Both the position numbers and the translations under genes were made by a program. The notes beneath the pieces are model-generated. The model was not told the DNA's origin. It was given only the letters and a program-made list of their open reading frames with translations, and searched no databases. A stretch of DNA of 15,503 bases from CAZYWA01 sp964650975 [NCBI: uncultured bacterium] (lineage in GTDB: Bacteria > JADJOY01): assembly GCA_964650975.1 (NCBI GenBank), contig CAZYWA010000153.1, positions 1-15,503 on the forward strand, in the 5' to 3' direction. Of the stretch, positions 1 through 7,915 are shown one piece after another; position 1 is the first letter of the stretch, and each line of letters opens with the position of its first letter.

Positions 1-298
1 GCTCGCCGTAGATCGCGACGTCGCGCTGCCCGATGTCGATCCCGGTGCCGCCCTGCGACGAGGGTACGGCCGGGCCGAAATTGAAGGCACGCGGCACGTT
101 CCGAACATCGAGCGCTTTGAGCTGGATCACTCCGCCGGCGTCGATCGCGCGCTGCAGGTTTTGCACGTCACGCGGAAACTGCCCGGTCGGGCGAAGCACG
201 ATCGGAGCCGCCGGGTTGGCTGCGGCTGGAGACACCGCGACGGCGACCAACACCATCGCCGCGATCCGCGAAACCCTTTCGAACCGGGCGTCGACCAT
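1..298 (-). CDS. Secreted right-handed parallel beta-helix protein, N-terminal fragment
   Basis: The first 99 residues are visible; the gene runs off the left edge of the window. The N-terminus has charged residues (about 1-11), a hydrophobic stretch IAAMVLVAVAV (about 12-22) and an Ala-rich cleavage region (SPAAANPAAP), a standard Sec signal peptide. The mature start, with FPRDVQNLQRAIDAGGVIQLKA followed later by AFNFG and GGTGIDIGQRDVAIYGE (split here only by reading), resembles the first turns of pectate-lyase-like beta-helix proteins, in which a line such as 'DAGGTVLLKA' opens the solenoid. A strong Shine-Dalgarno sequence (GAGGAGG about 6 nt upstream of ATG) fixes the start. The protein is probably exported to the periplasm or cell surface. 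Substrate or enzymatic activity cannot be told from this fragment. It lies 91 bp downstream of the CPBP protease gene on the same strand and may be co-transcribed with it. Confidence 0.72.
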   Translation of the reverse strand, partial: MVDARFERVSRIAAMVLVAVAVSPAAANPAAPIVLRPTGQFPRDVQNLQRAIDAGGVIQLKALDVRNVPRAFNFGPAVPSSQGGTGIDIGQRDVAIYGE

Positions 299-389
299 GT
301 GGCTCCTCCTCGTCGTGAGGGTCGCGTCGCGCGCCGATCCTCGCACGGCCCAAATCCGACCGCAACGCAGCGAACGCGCACTTCCTCCG

Positions 390-1166
390 TCACCGGCGGC
401 GCGGATTCACCCACCGCCACATGAGTGCCGCCGCGGCCAGCGCCAGGAGGAGCCCGGCGTAGCCGTGTTCGGGATCCCAGATGCTGGGATCGGCGACGCC
501 GAGCTGCCCCACGTTCTCGCCGGCCCCGAAGAACGTGTAGACCGATGCGTTCCAGAGCGCGTGGCATGCGCTGGGGACGACGATAGATCCCGAGCGCAGC
601 CGCAAGAGGGCCATGGCCACGCCGAAGGCGGTCGATCCGATCACGTACTGCGGGACCTTGCCGAGCGGTTGCGCGAAATCGGGATCGAGGATCGGCACTG
701 GCAGATGCCACAAGCCGAACACGATGCTGGTCCAGAGGACCGTCTTTGCCGGAGAAAATCCGGCGCGGGCGCAGCTGCCCCACAGCGCACCGCGGAAGAA
801 GCCGTCCTCGGTGAGCAACGTCAGCACGAACGTCACGAGGAAGTTGAGCGACAGGCGGCGCGCGACGGTCGCGCTGGAGTAGTGCGCCAGGTCGACGAGC
901 CGCGCGCCCCAAGCCCCGAGCGCCACGATTCCGACGATGCCCACGACGTAAGCCAGCGCGGCAAGCCACGACCGGCCATCTCCGGTCGCGATGCCCACTT
1001 CGCGCCGGCTCAGGCGCTGCGCCGCCCACACTCCGATCATCAGCGCCGCCGGGCAAAGGTTGTAAAGGGCGCTCTGTCCCGTCGCGAGCAACAAGAGCGG
1101 CGAGATCCCGAGCACCGCGATGCTGCTGAACAGCGGCCAGCTCTCGTCCTTCAGACTGCCGATCAT
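390..1166 (-). CDS. CPBP family intramembrane glutamic protease (CAAX protease-like)
   Basis: A 258-residue polytopic membrane protein with several hydrophobic helices (roughly 12-28, 36-50, 67-88, 106-119, 140-156, 172-190, 236-252). It carries the three motifs of the CPBP/Rce1 (ABI) family: E120-D121-G-F-F-R125-G in place of the usual EExxxR, W153-H154 in FGLWHLP, and H202-x3-N206 in CHALWNASVY. In characterised Rce1 enzymes a Glu, two His and an Asn form the active site; all are kept here, with Asp replacing the second Glu of motif 1. Bacterial relatives include proteases and self-immunity proteins for bacteriocins; the substrate here is unknown. The start ATG has GGAG 9 nt upstream, and the longer upstream reading lacks membrane character. 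It is divergent from the hybrid kinase gene. Confidence 0.9.
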   Translation of the reverse strand: MIGSLKDESWPLFSSIAVLGISPLLLLATGQSALYNLCPAALMIGVWAAQRLSRREVGIATGDGRSWLAALAYVVGIVGIVALGAWGARLVDLAHYSSATVARRLSLNFLVTFVLTLLTEDGFFRGALWGSCARAGFSPAKTVLWTSIVFGLWHLPVPILDPDFAQPLGKVPQYVIGSTAFGVAMALLRLRSGSIVVPSACHALWNASVYTFFGAGENVGQLGVADPSIWDPEHGYAGLLLALAAAALMWRWVNPRRR

Positions 1167-1346
1167 CGCGTTCTCCGGAATTCGATGGATACGTCGAAGA
1201 TGTGTCGGAATTCTCGGCGGACCGGGCGCAGTTGCGCACACCTCGGTGCTCCGGTGAGACTCGGTGTCATCGTTGCTGGGATGCTGGACGACGGGAAGGT
1301 CGAACGACCCGTTTGACGCAACGGATGGCGAGACCGCGAGTGGAAC
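1167..1346. promoter_or_regulatory. Divergent intergenic region with dyads and a spaced direct repeat
   Basis: This 180 bp gap separates the start codons of the protease (minus) and hybrid kinase (plus), so it must hold both promoters unless they are transcribed from elsewhere. Visible structure: the 8-mer CGGAATTC occurs at 1176-1183 and again at 1206-1213, exactly 30 bp apart. GCGCA-gt-TGCGC forms a dyad at 1226-1237, and GGTCG-aa-CGACC forms another at 1298-1309. No convincing -35/-10 pair is visible. The dyads could be operator half-sites; this is inference. Confidence 0.4.
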
Positions 1347-4307
1347 ATGGACGATAGCGGCGAACCCAGTGCCCCCACCAGCGAGCTGTTCGCCGGAAGC
1401 GGCGAAATGGCCGCGATCATGCGCGGCATGGACTGGTCCAGGACGAAGCTCGGACCCGTCGAGGATTGGCCACAGAGCCTCAGGACCATGCTGGGGGTGA
1501 TCCTCGGCAGCCGATTTCCGATGCTGCTGTGGTGGGGTCCCGAGCTGCTGCATCTCTACAACGACGCATATCGCCCGATCCTGAGGGACAAGCACCCCGC
1601 CTCGCTCGCTGCTCCCGCGGCGGAGGTGTGGGCCGAGGTCTGGGACGTCGCCGGCCCCATGGCGAGGAGCGTGCAGGAAGGAGGCCCCGCGACGTGGACG
1701 GAGGATCTCCAGCTCCTCATCAACAGCGGCGACATGGCCGAGGAGACGTACTTCACGTTCTCGTACAGTCCCGTTCCCGGCGACGACGGGCGGATCGGCG
1801 GCCTCCTCAACACGGTGCAGGAGACCACCGCGAAGGTGCAGAGCGAACGCCAGGTCCGGATGCTGTACGAGCTGGCCGGTCGCGCGGCGGAAGCGAAGTC
1901 GGAGGAGGAGGCCTGCCGGATCGCGGCGGAGGTGCTGTCCGGCTACGACCTCGACCTGCCGTTCGTCCTCCTCTATGCCCTGAACGCCGGGTCTGACGAG
2001 GCTCAGCTCGTCGCCGCGAGCGGCTGGAACGAATACCGAGGCGCCGCCAAGCCCGTCTATGTGCCGATCGACGATCGCGCCGCGCCTGGTTCCTGGCCTC
2101 TCGCGGAGGTGGCTCGAACCGGCCAGGAGCTCGTCGTGGACGACCTTTCCTCGCGCTTCGGGCCGCTACCGGTGGGGCGATGGAACGCGCGTCCCGAGCG
2201 AGCGATCGTCCTGCCGCTTCCTCGTCTGGGCACCCCGCCTCACGCGCTCCTGGTTGCGGGCCTGAGCCCGCACCGCGCACTCGACGAGCGCTATCGAAGA
2301 TTCTTCCGAGCCACCGCGGACCAAGTGGCCAACGTCATCGCCAATGCCGGGGCCTACGACGCGGAGCGAAAGCGGGCCGAGGCGCTGGCCGAGATCGATC
2401 GGACCAAGACCGCGTTCTTCGGCAACGTCAGCCACGAGTTCAGGACTCCGCTCACACTGCTCCTCGGCCCGCTCGAGACGTTGCTCGCGGAGCAGGAGCT
2501 GCCCGCGGAGGCTCGCGAGCGGCTCCTGCAGATGCAGCGCAACGCGCTCCGCTTGCTCCGGCTGGTGAACACGTTGCTCGATTTTTCGCGCATGGAGGCG
2601 GGGCGGTACTCGGCGCGCTTCGCGCCCACCGACCTCGCGCGCTACACCGCCGATCTGGCGAGCGCCTTCCGCTCGGCACTCGAGAAGGCGGGGCTTTCGT
2701 TCACGGTGGACTGCCCGACGCTCCCCGAGCCGGTCTTCGTGGACCGCAGCATGTGGGAGAAGGTCGTGATGAACCTCCTCTCCAATGCCCTCAAGTTCAC
2801 GTTCGAGGGAGGCGTGAGCGTGCGCTTGGCGCCGTTCCAGGGCGGTGTGCAGCTCACGGTGAAGGACACCGGCACGGGAATCCCCGCGCGTGAGTTGCCG
2901 AAGCTCTTTCAGCGGTTTCATCGGGTGGAAGGGGCACGCTCGCGCTCGTACGAGGGCACCGGCATCGGCCTGGCCCTGATTCACGAGCTGGTCAAGCTGC
3001 ACGGCGGTGAAATCCGCGTCGCCAGCGAAGAGGGGAAGGGTGCGGAGTTCACCGTCACTCTGCCGCGGGGACGCGAGCACCTGCCGTCCGAGTACGTCGT
3101 CGACGAATCCTCGGACACCGCGTCGGTGGCGAGGAGCGCGGCGGCCTACCTCGACGAGGCGCTGCAATGGCTTCCGTACCCGGCTCCGGCGCTCGCCCCC
3201 GCTCCCGCAACGAGCGGTGGCCGTGTGCTCATCGCCGACGACAACCGCGATCTGCGCACCTTTCTCGCGAGCCTGCTCACGCCTCACTACGACGTGGAGC
3301 TGGTCACCAACGGCCGCGAAGCCCTCGCCGCCGTTCAGGCGAGAAAGCCGGATCTGGTGCTGAGCGACGTGATGATGCCCCAGCTCGACGGCCTGGGCCT
3401 GGTGCGCGCGCTGCGCGAGGACCCCGGAACGCGCACGTTGCCGGTGATCCTGCTTTCGGCGCGCGCCGGCCAGGAAGCCTCCCTCGAAGGCCTCTCGGTC
3501 GGCGCGGACGACTACCTTCCCAAACCCTTCACGTCGTCGGAGTTGCTGGCACGGGTGCGCACGCACTTGACCATGGCGAGAGCGCGGGACGAGCTGAACG
3601 CGGGGCTCGCGCGCGCCAACCAGGAGCTCCAGGCGTTCAGCTATTCCGTGTCGCACGACTTGCGCGCGCCGCTCAGGGCGATCGACGGTTTCGCCCGGAT
3701 CCTTCTCGAGGACTATGCGTCACGGCTCGACGATCAGGGCCGCGACCATCTGGGAAAGGTGTGCGCCAGCGCGCGGCGCATGAGCGAGCTGATCGACGAC
3801 CTGCTGCAGCTCTCGCGGGTCGCGACCGGCGGCCTCAGCCGGAGCCGCGTCGACCTGTCCGGGTTGGCGCGCGCCGTCGCCGAGGAGCTGAAACGCAAGG
3901 ACCCCGAGCGCGGTGTCGAGCTCTCGATCCAGGAGGGTCTCGCCGCCGACGCGGACGAGCGCCTGCTGCGCATCGTGCTCGAGAATCTCCTCGGCAACGC
4001 GTGGAAGTTCACGGCCAAGACCGAGCACCCCGCGATCGCGTTCGGAGCGGAGGAGCGCGACGGGAACGAGGCGTTCGTGGTGCGCGACAACGGTGCCGGA
4101 TTCGACATGGCCAACGCCGACCGGTTGTTCCGACCCTTTCAGCGGCTCCACACCGAGCGTGATTTTCCCGGCACCGGGATCGGGCTCGCGACCGTTCGCC
4201 GGATCGTCGAGCGGCACGGTGGTCGGGTGTGGGCGGTAAGCGTCCCGCACCGCGGTACGGCCTTGTTCTTCACGCTGCCGCCTCCCGCGCTGGAAGGCCG
4301 GCGCTGA
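1347..4307 (+). CDS. Cytoplasmic hybrid sensor histidine kinase with PAS-GAF-HK-REC-HK architecture
   Basis: A 986-residue signalling protein without membrane segments. Residues about 30-165 are a PAS-like sensor (motifs DWPQSLRTML, LLWWGPELLHLYNDAYRPI). Residues about 170-335 are GAF-like. The first kinase has H-box NVSHEFRTP with phospho-acceptor H363, N-box NLLSNALKF (476-484), G1 DTGTGIP (507-513) and G2 GTGIGLAL (537-544). A Pro/Ala-rich linker (about 611-625) leads to a receiver domain: acidic pair D631/D632, phospho-acceptor D674 in LSDVMMP, S704, K726 in LPKPF. A second kinase follows, with VSHDLRAP (H770), N-box at 879-888, G1 DNGAGFD (914-920) and G2 GTGIGLATV (942-950); its H-box region resembles phytochrome-type kinases. 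All catalytic motifs of both kinases look intact. No HPt or output regulator lies in the window, so downstream partners are unknown. The start ATG has only a weak ribosome site (GCGAG). Confidence 0.95.
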   Translation: MDDSGEPSAPTSELFAGSGEMAAIMRGMDWSRTKLGPVEDWPQSLRTMLGVILGSRFPMLLWWGPELLHLYNDAYRPILRDKHPASLAAPAAEVWAEVWDVAGPMARSVQEGGPATWTEDLQLLINSGDMAEETYFTFSYSPVPGDDGRIGGLLNTVQETTAKVQSERQVRMLYELAGRAAEAKSEEEACRIAAEVLSGYDLDLPFVLLYALNAGSDEAQLVAASGWNEYRGAAKPVYVPIDDRAAPGSWPLAEVARTGQELVVDDLSSRFGPLPVGRWNARPERAIVLPLPRLGTPPHALLVAGLSPHRALDERYRRFFRATADQVANVIANAGAYDAERKRAEALAEIDRTKTAFFGNVSHEFRTPLTLLLGPLETLLAEQELPAEARERLLQMQRNALRLLRLVNTLLDFSRMEAGRYSARFAPTDLARYTADLASAFRSALEKAGLSFTVDCPTLPEPVFVDRSMWEKVVMNLLSNALKFTFEGGVSVRLAPFQGGVQLTVKDTGTGIPARELPKLFQRFHRVEGARSRSYEGTGIGLALIHELVKLHGGEIRVASEEGKGAEFTVTLPRGREHLPSEYVVDESSDTASVARSAAAYLDEALQWLPYPAPALAPAPATSGGRVLIADDNRDLRTFLASLLTPHYDVELVTNGREALAAVQARKPDLVLSDVMMPQLDGLGLVRALREDPGTRTLPVILLSARAGQEASLEGLSVGADDYLPKPFTSSELLARVRTHLTMARARDELNAGLARANQELQAFSYSVSHDLRAPLRAIDGFARILLEDYASRLDDQGRDHLGKVCASARRMSELIDDLLQLSRVATGGLSRSRVDLSGLARAVAEELKRKDPERGVELSIQEGLAADADERLLRIVLENLLGNAWKFTAKTEHPAIAFGAEERDGNEAFVVRDNGAGFDMANADRLFRPFQRLHTERDFPGTGIGLATVRRIVERHGGRVWAVSVPHRGTALFFTLPPPALEGRR

Positions 4308-4342
4308 CCGACGTCGGCGCTGGGTGACCGAATCAGGTCGCC

Positions 4343-4384
4343 GCAGGGCAGGTGTGGAGGCCGATCCCGACCTCGTCGCCCTGC
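4343..4384. terminator. Hairpin between convergent kinase and SDR genes
   Basis: GCAGGGC (4343-4349) is complementary to GCCCTGC (4378-4384), and the adjoining AGGT (4350-4353) can pair with ACCT (4370-4373) across a 4-nt bulge, giving an 11-bp imperfect stem. It lies in the 86 bp between the two converging stop codons, as expected for a bidirectional terminator. There is no U-tract, which is common in GC-rich genomes. Confidence 0.42.
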
Positions 4385-4393
4385 AGAGCCTGG

Positions 4394-5242
4394 TCAAGCG
4401 GCCTTGGCGAGCGTGGCCGGCCGCTGCGCGAGGACGTCCTGGACGGCGCTCGCGGTGACGCGAGCCACCAGACCCGGTAGCGATCGATTGAGCAGCGCGA
4501 TCACGCGCGCCGATCCCGGCACCACGATCAGCGCCTGGTTCCGCTCCACGCCGCGCAGTGCCGCGTCCGCGAGCTTTGCCGCTGGGTAGGGCGTGCCGCA
4601 GAGCCTGGTCAGGTAACGACGCAAGTCGGGCCGCCACGAGAGCTGGGGTAGGTCGCGGGGCGTATCGCTGTCGAGGAGCGGCGTCTCGATCGCTCCCGGA
4701 CAGAGGGCGCTCACGCGCACCCCGAAGCTCGCGGCTTCGATACGCAGGCTGGTGCTGAGACCCACCACGGCGTGCTTGCTCATCGCGTAGGGAACGAGAA
4801 GTGGCGCCGGACCCAGGCCCGCGATCGACGCCGTGTTCACGATGTGACCGCTCTTCTGGCGGACCAGGATCGGATAAGCGGCGGCGACACCGTTCACGAC
4901 GCCGCGGATGTTGACGTCGATGACGCGGTCGTAATGCTGCACCAAGAGTTCTTGGCTTTCGCCGCCGATCCCCATTCCCGCGTTGTTGAAGACGTAATCG
5001 AGACGGCCGCGGTCCTTGGCCACGCGCTCGATCACCTCGCGGACCGCCAGCACGTCGCGTACGTCGAGCTTCGCGAAGCGAGCCTTGGGACCCAGTGCCT
5101 CGACGGCCTGCTGGACTCCAGGGCCGTTCGAATCGGTCATCCACACGTCGGCGCCGCGTTTCACCATCGCGATCGAGAGCGCCAGTCCGATGCCGGAAGC
5201 CGCACCCGTGATCACCACGTTCTTGCCGTCCCAGTTGCTCAT
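4394..5242 (-). CDS. Short-chain dehydrogenase/reductase (classical SDR)
   Basis: A 282-residue soluble NAD(P)-dependent oxidoreductase of the classical SDR family. Visible motifs: the cofactor-binding TGAASGIG (12-19), D60 in KLDVRD, NNAG (86-89), and the catalytic tetrad N111, S139, Y152 and K156 (YAMSK), followed by CPGAIETPL (181-189). An Asp (D37) after the second strand (VWMTDSN) suggests NAD(H) rather than NADP(H), which is inference. The C-terminal extension after about residue 220 is longer than in minimal 250-residue SDRs and has a hydrophobic helix-like stretch (ALLNRSLPGLVARV), as in lipid- or steroid-type SDRs. The chosen ATG has an excellent ribosome site (GAGGAGG, 8 nt upstream); the 23 residues readable before it are not conserved-looking. 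The substrate cannot be assigned. Confidence 0.93.
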   Translation of the reverse strand: MSNWDGKNVVITGAASGIGLALSIAMVKRGADVWMTDSNGPGVQQAVEALGPKARFAKLDVRDVLAVREVIERVAKDRGRLDYVFNNAGMGIGGESQELLVQHYDRVIDVNIRGVVNGVAAAYPILVRQKSGHIVNTASIAGLGPAPLLVPYAMSKHAVVGLSTSLRIEAASFGVRVSALCPGAIETPLLDSDTPRDLPQLSWRPDLRRYLTRLCGTPYPAAKLADAALRGVERNQALIVVPGSARVIALLNRSLPGLVARVTASAVQDVLAQRPATLAKAA

Positions 5243-5386
5243 GTTGGTGCCTCCTCGGCTGATCTCGTTGCGATTACGCGCCGCGCCGGCGCGCGGATTC
5301 GCGTCGAGCATCGCACGGTGATGCGTCAGGCGCCCGCCCTTACCCGCGCTCGACGAGGCGCCCGTTGAGCGGGCAGCCTGGCGGTG
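5243..5386. promoter_or_regulatory. Divergent SDR/ligase intergenic region with repeats
   Basis: This 144 bp gap serves two divergent genes. It contains an 8-bp inverted repeat CGTCGAGC (5302-5309) / GCTCGACG (5348-5355), a 9-bp direct repeat AGGCGCCCG at 5328-5336 and 5356-5364 (28 bp period), and a GCGCCGGCGC palindrome near 5283-5292. These could be regulator sites. No clear sigma-70 promoter is seen. Confidence 0.35.
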
Positions 5387-6940
5387 ATGCTACTGGCCGA
5401 GCTGGTCGAGACGTCCGCCGCGGTGGCGGCGACCCGCAAGCGAACGGAAAAGCTCGCGCATCTCGTGGCGCTGATGCGGCGCTTGGCTCCGGGAGAGATC
5501 GAGATCGGCACGGCCTATCTCTCGGGCGAGCTGCCGGGAGGGCAGATCGGCGTCGGCCCGGCGCTGCTTCGCTCCGCGGAGCCGAGCGGGCACGCCGCCG
5601 AGCCGGGTCTCGAGCTCCTGGAGGTGGACCGGAGGCTCACGGCGATCGCGACGACGACGGGCTCGGGCTCGGCCGGCGCGCGCCGGCAGCTGCTGAGCGA
5701 GCTGCTGTCGAGCGCCACGGAGTCGGAGCAGAGGTTCCTGGAGAGGTTGCTGCTCGGCGAGCTTCGCCAGGGCGCCCTGGAAGGCTTGCTCACGCAAGCG
5801 GTCGCCCGCGCGGCGGAGCTGCCCGAAGACGCGGTACAGCGCGCGTTGATGCTCAACGGGACGCTCGGGCCTGTCGCTCGCGCGGCGCTGCTCGACGGGG
5901 CGGCGGGTCTCGATCGTTTCGCGCTGAAACCGCTCTCGCCGGTGAAGCCGATGCTCGCGCAGGACGCGAGCGACGTTCCGGACGCGCTCGCGACGTTCGG
6001 CCGGGCGGCGTTCGAATGGAAGCTCGATGGCGCTCGCATCCAGGCGCACAAGGACGGACACGAGGTCCGCATCTTCACGCGCCAGCTCAACGACGTGACC
6101 GCCGCCGTGCCCGAGCTCGCGGAGATCGTCCGCGCGCTTCCGGCGCGAAGCATGATCCTCGACGGCGAGGCGATCGCGCTCGACGAGGAAAACGCGCCGC
6201 GGCCCTTTCAAGTCACCATGAAGCGCTTCGGCCGGAAGCTCGACGTCGAAGCGCAGCGGCGGTCCTTGCCGCTCTCGAGCTTCTTCTTCGATTGCCTGCT
6301 GCTCGACGGCGAATCCCTTCTCGACCGGCCCGCGGGCGAGCGCGCGAATGCGCTGGCGGGGGCACTCCCGAGCGGAATCGTGGTGCCGCGTCTCGTGACC
6401 GACGACCCGGCCGAGGCGCGGGCATTCCTGGACGGAGCGCTGGAGCGCGGTCACGAGGGTGTCGTGGCGAAGGCTCTCGACGCCGGCTACGAGGCCGGGC
6501 GCCGAGGAGGAAGCTGGCGCAAGCTCAAGCCGGTCCACACCCTCGACCTGGTAGTGCTCGCGTGCGAGTGGGGCAGTGGGCGCAGGCAGGGCTGGCTCAG
6601 CAACCTGCACCTCGGCGCGCGCGATCCCGGCGCCAACTCGTTCGTGATGCTCGGCAAGACCTTCAAAGGGCTCACCGATGAGATGCTGGCGTGGCAGACC
6701 CAGCACCTGCTGGCGCTCGAGATCGCTCGCGATGAATGGACGGTTCACGTGCGGCCCGAGCTGGTGGTGGAGGTCGCATTCGGCGACGTGCAAGCGAGCC
6801 CGCGCTACCCCGCCGGCCTGGCGCTACGCTTCGCGCGCGTGAAACGCCACCGCCCGGACAAGCTCGCGACCGAAGCCGACACCATCGACACGGTTCGCGC
6901 GATCCATGCCCGCTCGGCACCGCACACGGTCGGCTCCTAG
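5387..6940 (+). CDS. ligB: ATP-dependent DNA ligase, mycobacterial LigB type
   Basis: A 517-residue ATP-dependent polynucleotide ligase that seals nicked duplex DNA through an enzyme-adenylate intermediate. The N-terminal about 185 residues are a DNA-binding domain of the archaeal/LigB kind (WLSGELP-like motif YLSGELPGGQIGVG). The nucleotidyltransferase domain has motif I EWKLDGAR with adenylated K212, motif III LDGEAI (D259/E261), motif IIIa FFFDCLL (299-305), motif IV EGVVAKAL (E357-K362) and motif V WRKLKP (K379, K381). The OB-fold ends with RFARVKRHR (481-489). From memory it is close along its whole length to M. tuberculosis LigB (Rv3062), including the start 'MLL..' that favours ATG 5387 over GTG 5384. 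The symbol follows mycobacterial usage, not E. coli ligB. No Ku, LigD polymerase or nuclease gene is adjacent, so it is probably an accessory repair ligase. The ribosome site is weak. Confidence 0.95.
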   Translation: MLLAELVETSAAVAATRKRTEKLAHLVALMRRLAPGEIEIGTAYLSGELPGGQIGVGPALLRSAEPSGHAAEPGLELLEVDRRLTAIATTTGSGSAGARRQLLSELLSSATESEQRFLERLLLGELRQGALEGLLTQAVARAAELPEDAVQRALMLNGTLGPVARAALLDGAAGLDRFALKPLSPVKPMLAQDASDVPDALATFGRAAFEWKLDGARIQAHKDGHEVRIFTRQLNDVTAAVPELAEIVRALPARSMILDGEAIALDEENAPRPFQVTMKRFGRKLDVEAQRRSLPLSSFFFDCLLLDGESLLDRPAGERANALAGALPSGIVVPRLVTDDPAEARAFLDGALERGHEGVVAKALDAGYEAGRRGGSWRKLKPVHTLDLVVLACEWGSGRRQGWLSNLHLGARDPGANSFVMLGKTFKGLTDEMLAWQTQHLLALEIARDEWTVHVRPELVVEVAFGDVQASPRYPAGLALRFARVKRHRPDKLATEADTIDTVRAIHARSAPHTVGS

Positions 6941-6964
6941 CCGAGCGGCCTTGCCGGCGCCTCT

Positions 6965-7915
6965 TCAACCGGCGACGACGCGATTGCGTTGCACGCCGAG
7001 GTCGATGACGCCCTCGGCGCTCGAGATGCGGGATTCCACGGTATCCCCGGGTTTCAGATAGCGCGCGCTCCCCTTCTGGCCGCGGACGAAGAGCTTCCAG
7101 CGCGTCGCCTCGGGCAGGAGCGACGCGAGCCGCTGCACGAGCGGCGGCGGCAGGCGCAGCGCGCAGCCCGATGGCGTGCCGGTGGCGATCAGATCGCCCG
7201 CGAAGAGGTCCTGCAGCCCCGAGAGCTCGGTGAGTGTCTCGGCCGGGCCGAAGACCAGCTCTTCGGTGGAGGCGCTCTGGCGTTTCTCGCCGTTCACCGT
7301 GAGCTCGAGACGCAGCGCTTTCAAATGGCGCATCTCGGCCGGGTCGAGGAGGCAGAGCGTGGGACCGACCGGGCCGAACGTGCGGTAGCTCTTGCCCTTG
7401 TAGAACTGCATCTGGGGAATCTGCACGTCGCGAGCGGAGAAATCGTTCACGATCGTGACGCCCGCCACGAATTCGTGGAGATTCGCGTCGGTCACATCGA
7501 CCCTCGCGGTCACGTCACGGCGCAGAACCAAGCCAAGCTCGATCTCGTAATCCATGAGCTGCACGTGCGGCGGGACCACGAGCTCGCTGTCCGCCGGCAC
7601 GATCGAGCTCGAGGCTTTGCGAAACACCATGTTGAAGCGTTTGGCGTCCGGGTCGATGCCCGACTCGATCATGTGCGAGCGGTAGTTGGCGCCCAGGCAG
7701 ATGAACTGCTGGTTGCGCGTGACGGGCGAGAGGAGCGTCACGGAGCCGAGTTCGATGACTGGACCGGACGCGGCGGCCACGAGCTCGCGCGCGGAGCGCC
7801 GAAGCAGCTCGCCGGTGGTGGCGATCTCGGCCGCGATCGGGTGGATGCACTGTGCCTCGAGCACCCCCCATCGGGGGCCTTCGCCGGTCTCGAAGTGAAC
7901 GATGTTGACGGCCAT
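6965..7915 (-). CDS. Fumarylacetoacetate hydrolase (FAH) superfamily protein
   Basis: A 316-residue enzyme of the FAH superfamily, whose members hydrolyse, decarboxylate or hydrate diketo and keto-acid intermediates, often in aromatic catabolism, using a divalent metal. After an N-terminal domain (about 1-65), the catalytic domain shows LGANYRSHMIESG with H81, the metal ligands E124 and E126 in MDYEIELGLVL, D158 in VNDFSARD, K173/K175 in FYKGKSYRTFGPVGP, and ATGTPSG (244-250) near the active site. A 20-30 residue insert after TPSG (about 251-280, Leu/Pro rich) separates this motif from the C-terminal KPGDTVESRI. The substrate is not evident and no aromatic ring-cleavage genes adjoin it. The start is the only in-frame ATG before the recognisable fold; the ribosome site is weak (GAGCG). 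It converges with the ligase gene across 24 bp. Confidence 0.92.
   Translation of the reverse strand: MAVNIVHFETGEGPRWGVLEAQCIHPIAAEIATTGELLRRSARELVAAASGPVIELGSVTLLSPVTRNQQFICLGANYRSHMIESGIDPDAKRFNMVFRKASSSIVPADSELVVPPHVQLMDYEIELGLVLRRDVTARVDVTDANLHEFVAGVTIVNDFSARDVQIPQMQFYKGKSYRTFGPVGPTLCLLDPAEMRHLKALRLELTVNGEKRQSASTEELVFGPAETLTELSGLQDLFAGDLIATGTPSGCALRLPPPLVQRLASLLPEATRWKLFVRGQKGSARYLKPGDTVESRISSAEGVIDLGVQRNRVVAG

Noticed and set aside
33-1316. Long plus-strand open frame opposite the protease and beta-helix genes
   Set aside because: It is Arg/Ala/Pro-rich without any recognisable motif, and the minus strand encodes clear CPBP and signal-peptide proteins with good ribosome sites. Long antisense frames are expected in GC-rich DNA.
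1313-1345. TTGACG as a -35 element for the hybrid kinase
   Set aside because: No -10-like hexamer occurs 16-18 nt downstream, and the start codon would lie too close to the transcription start.
2166-3656. 496-codon minus-strand open frame inside the hybrid kinase gene
   Set aside because: Composition is Arg/Glu/Leu-rich shadow coding. The plus strand carries intact kinase and receiver motifs over the same region.
3720-5144. 474-codon open frame spanning the kinase end and the SDR
   Set aside because: It crosses two well-supported genes and an intergenic hairpin, and has no domain-like sequence.
5390-6793. 467-codon minus-strand open frame opposite the DNA ligase
   Set aside because: All ligase motifs are on the plus strand; the antisense product is low-complexity Arg/Leu/Glu-rich.
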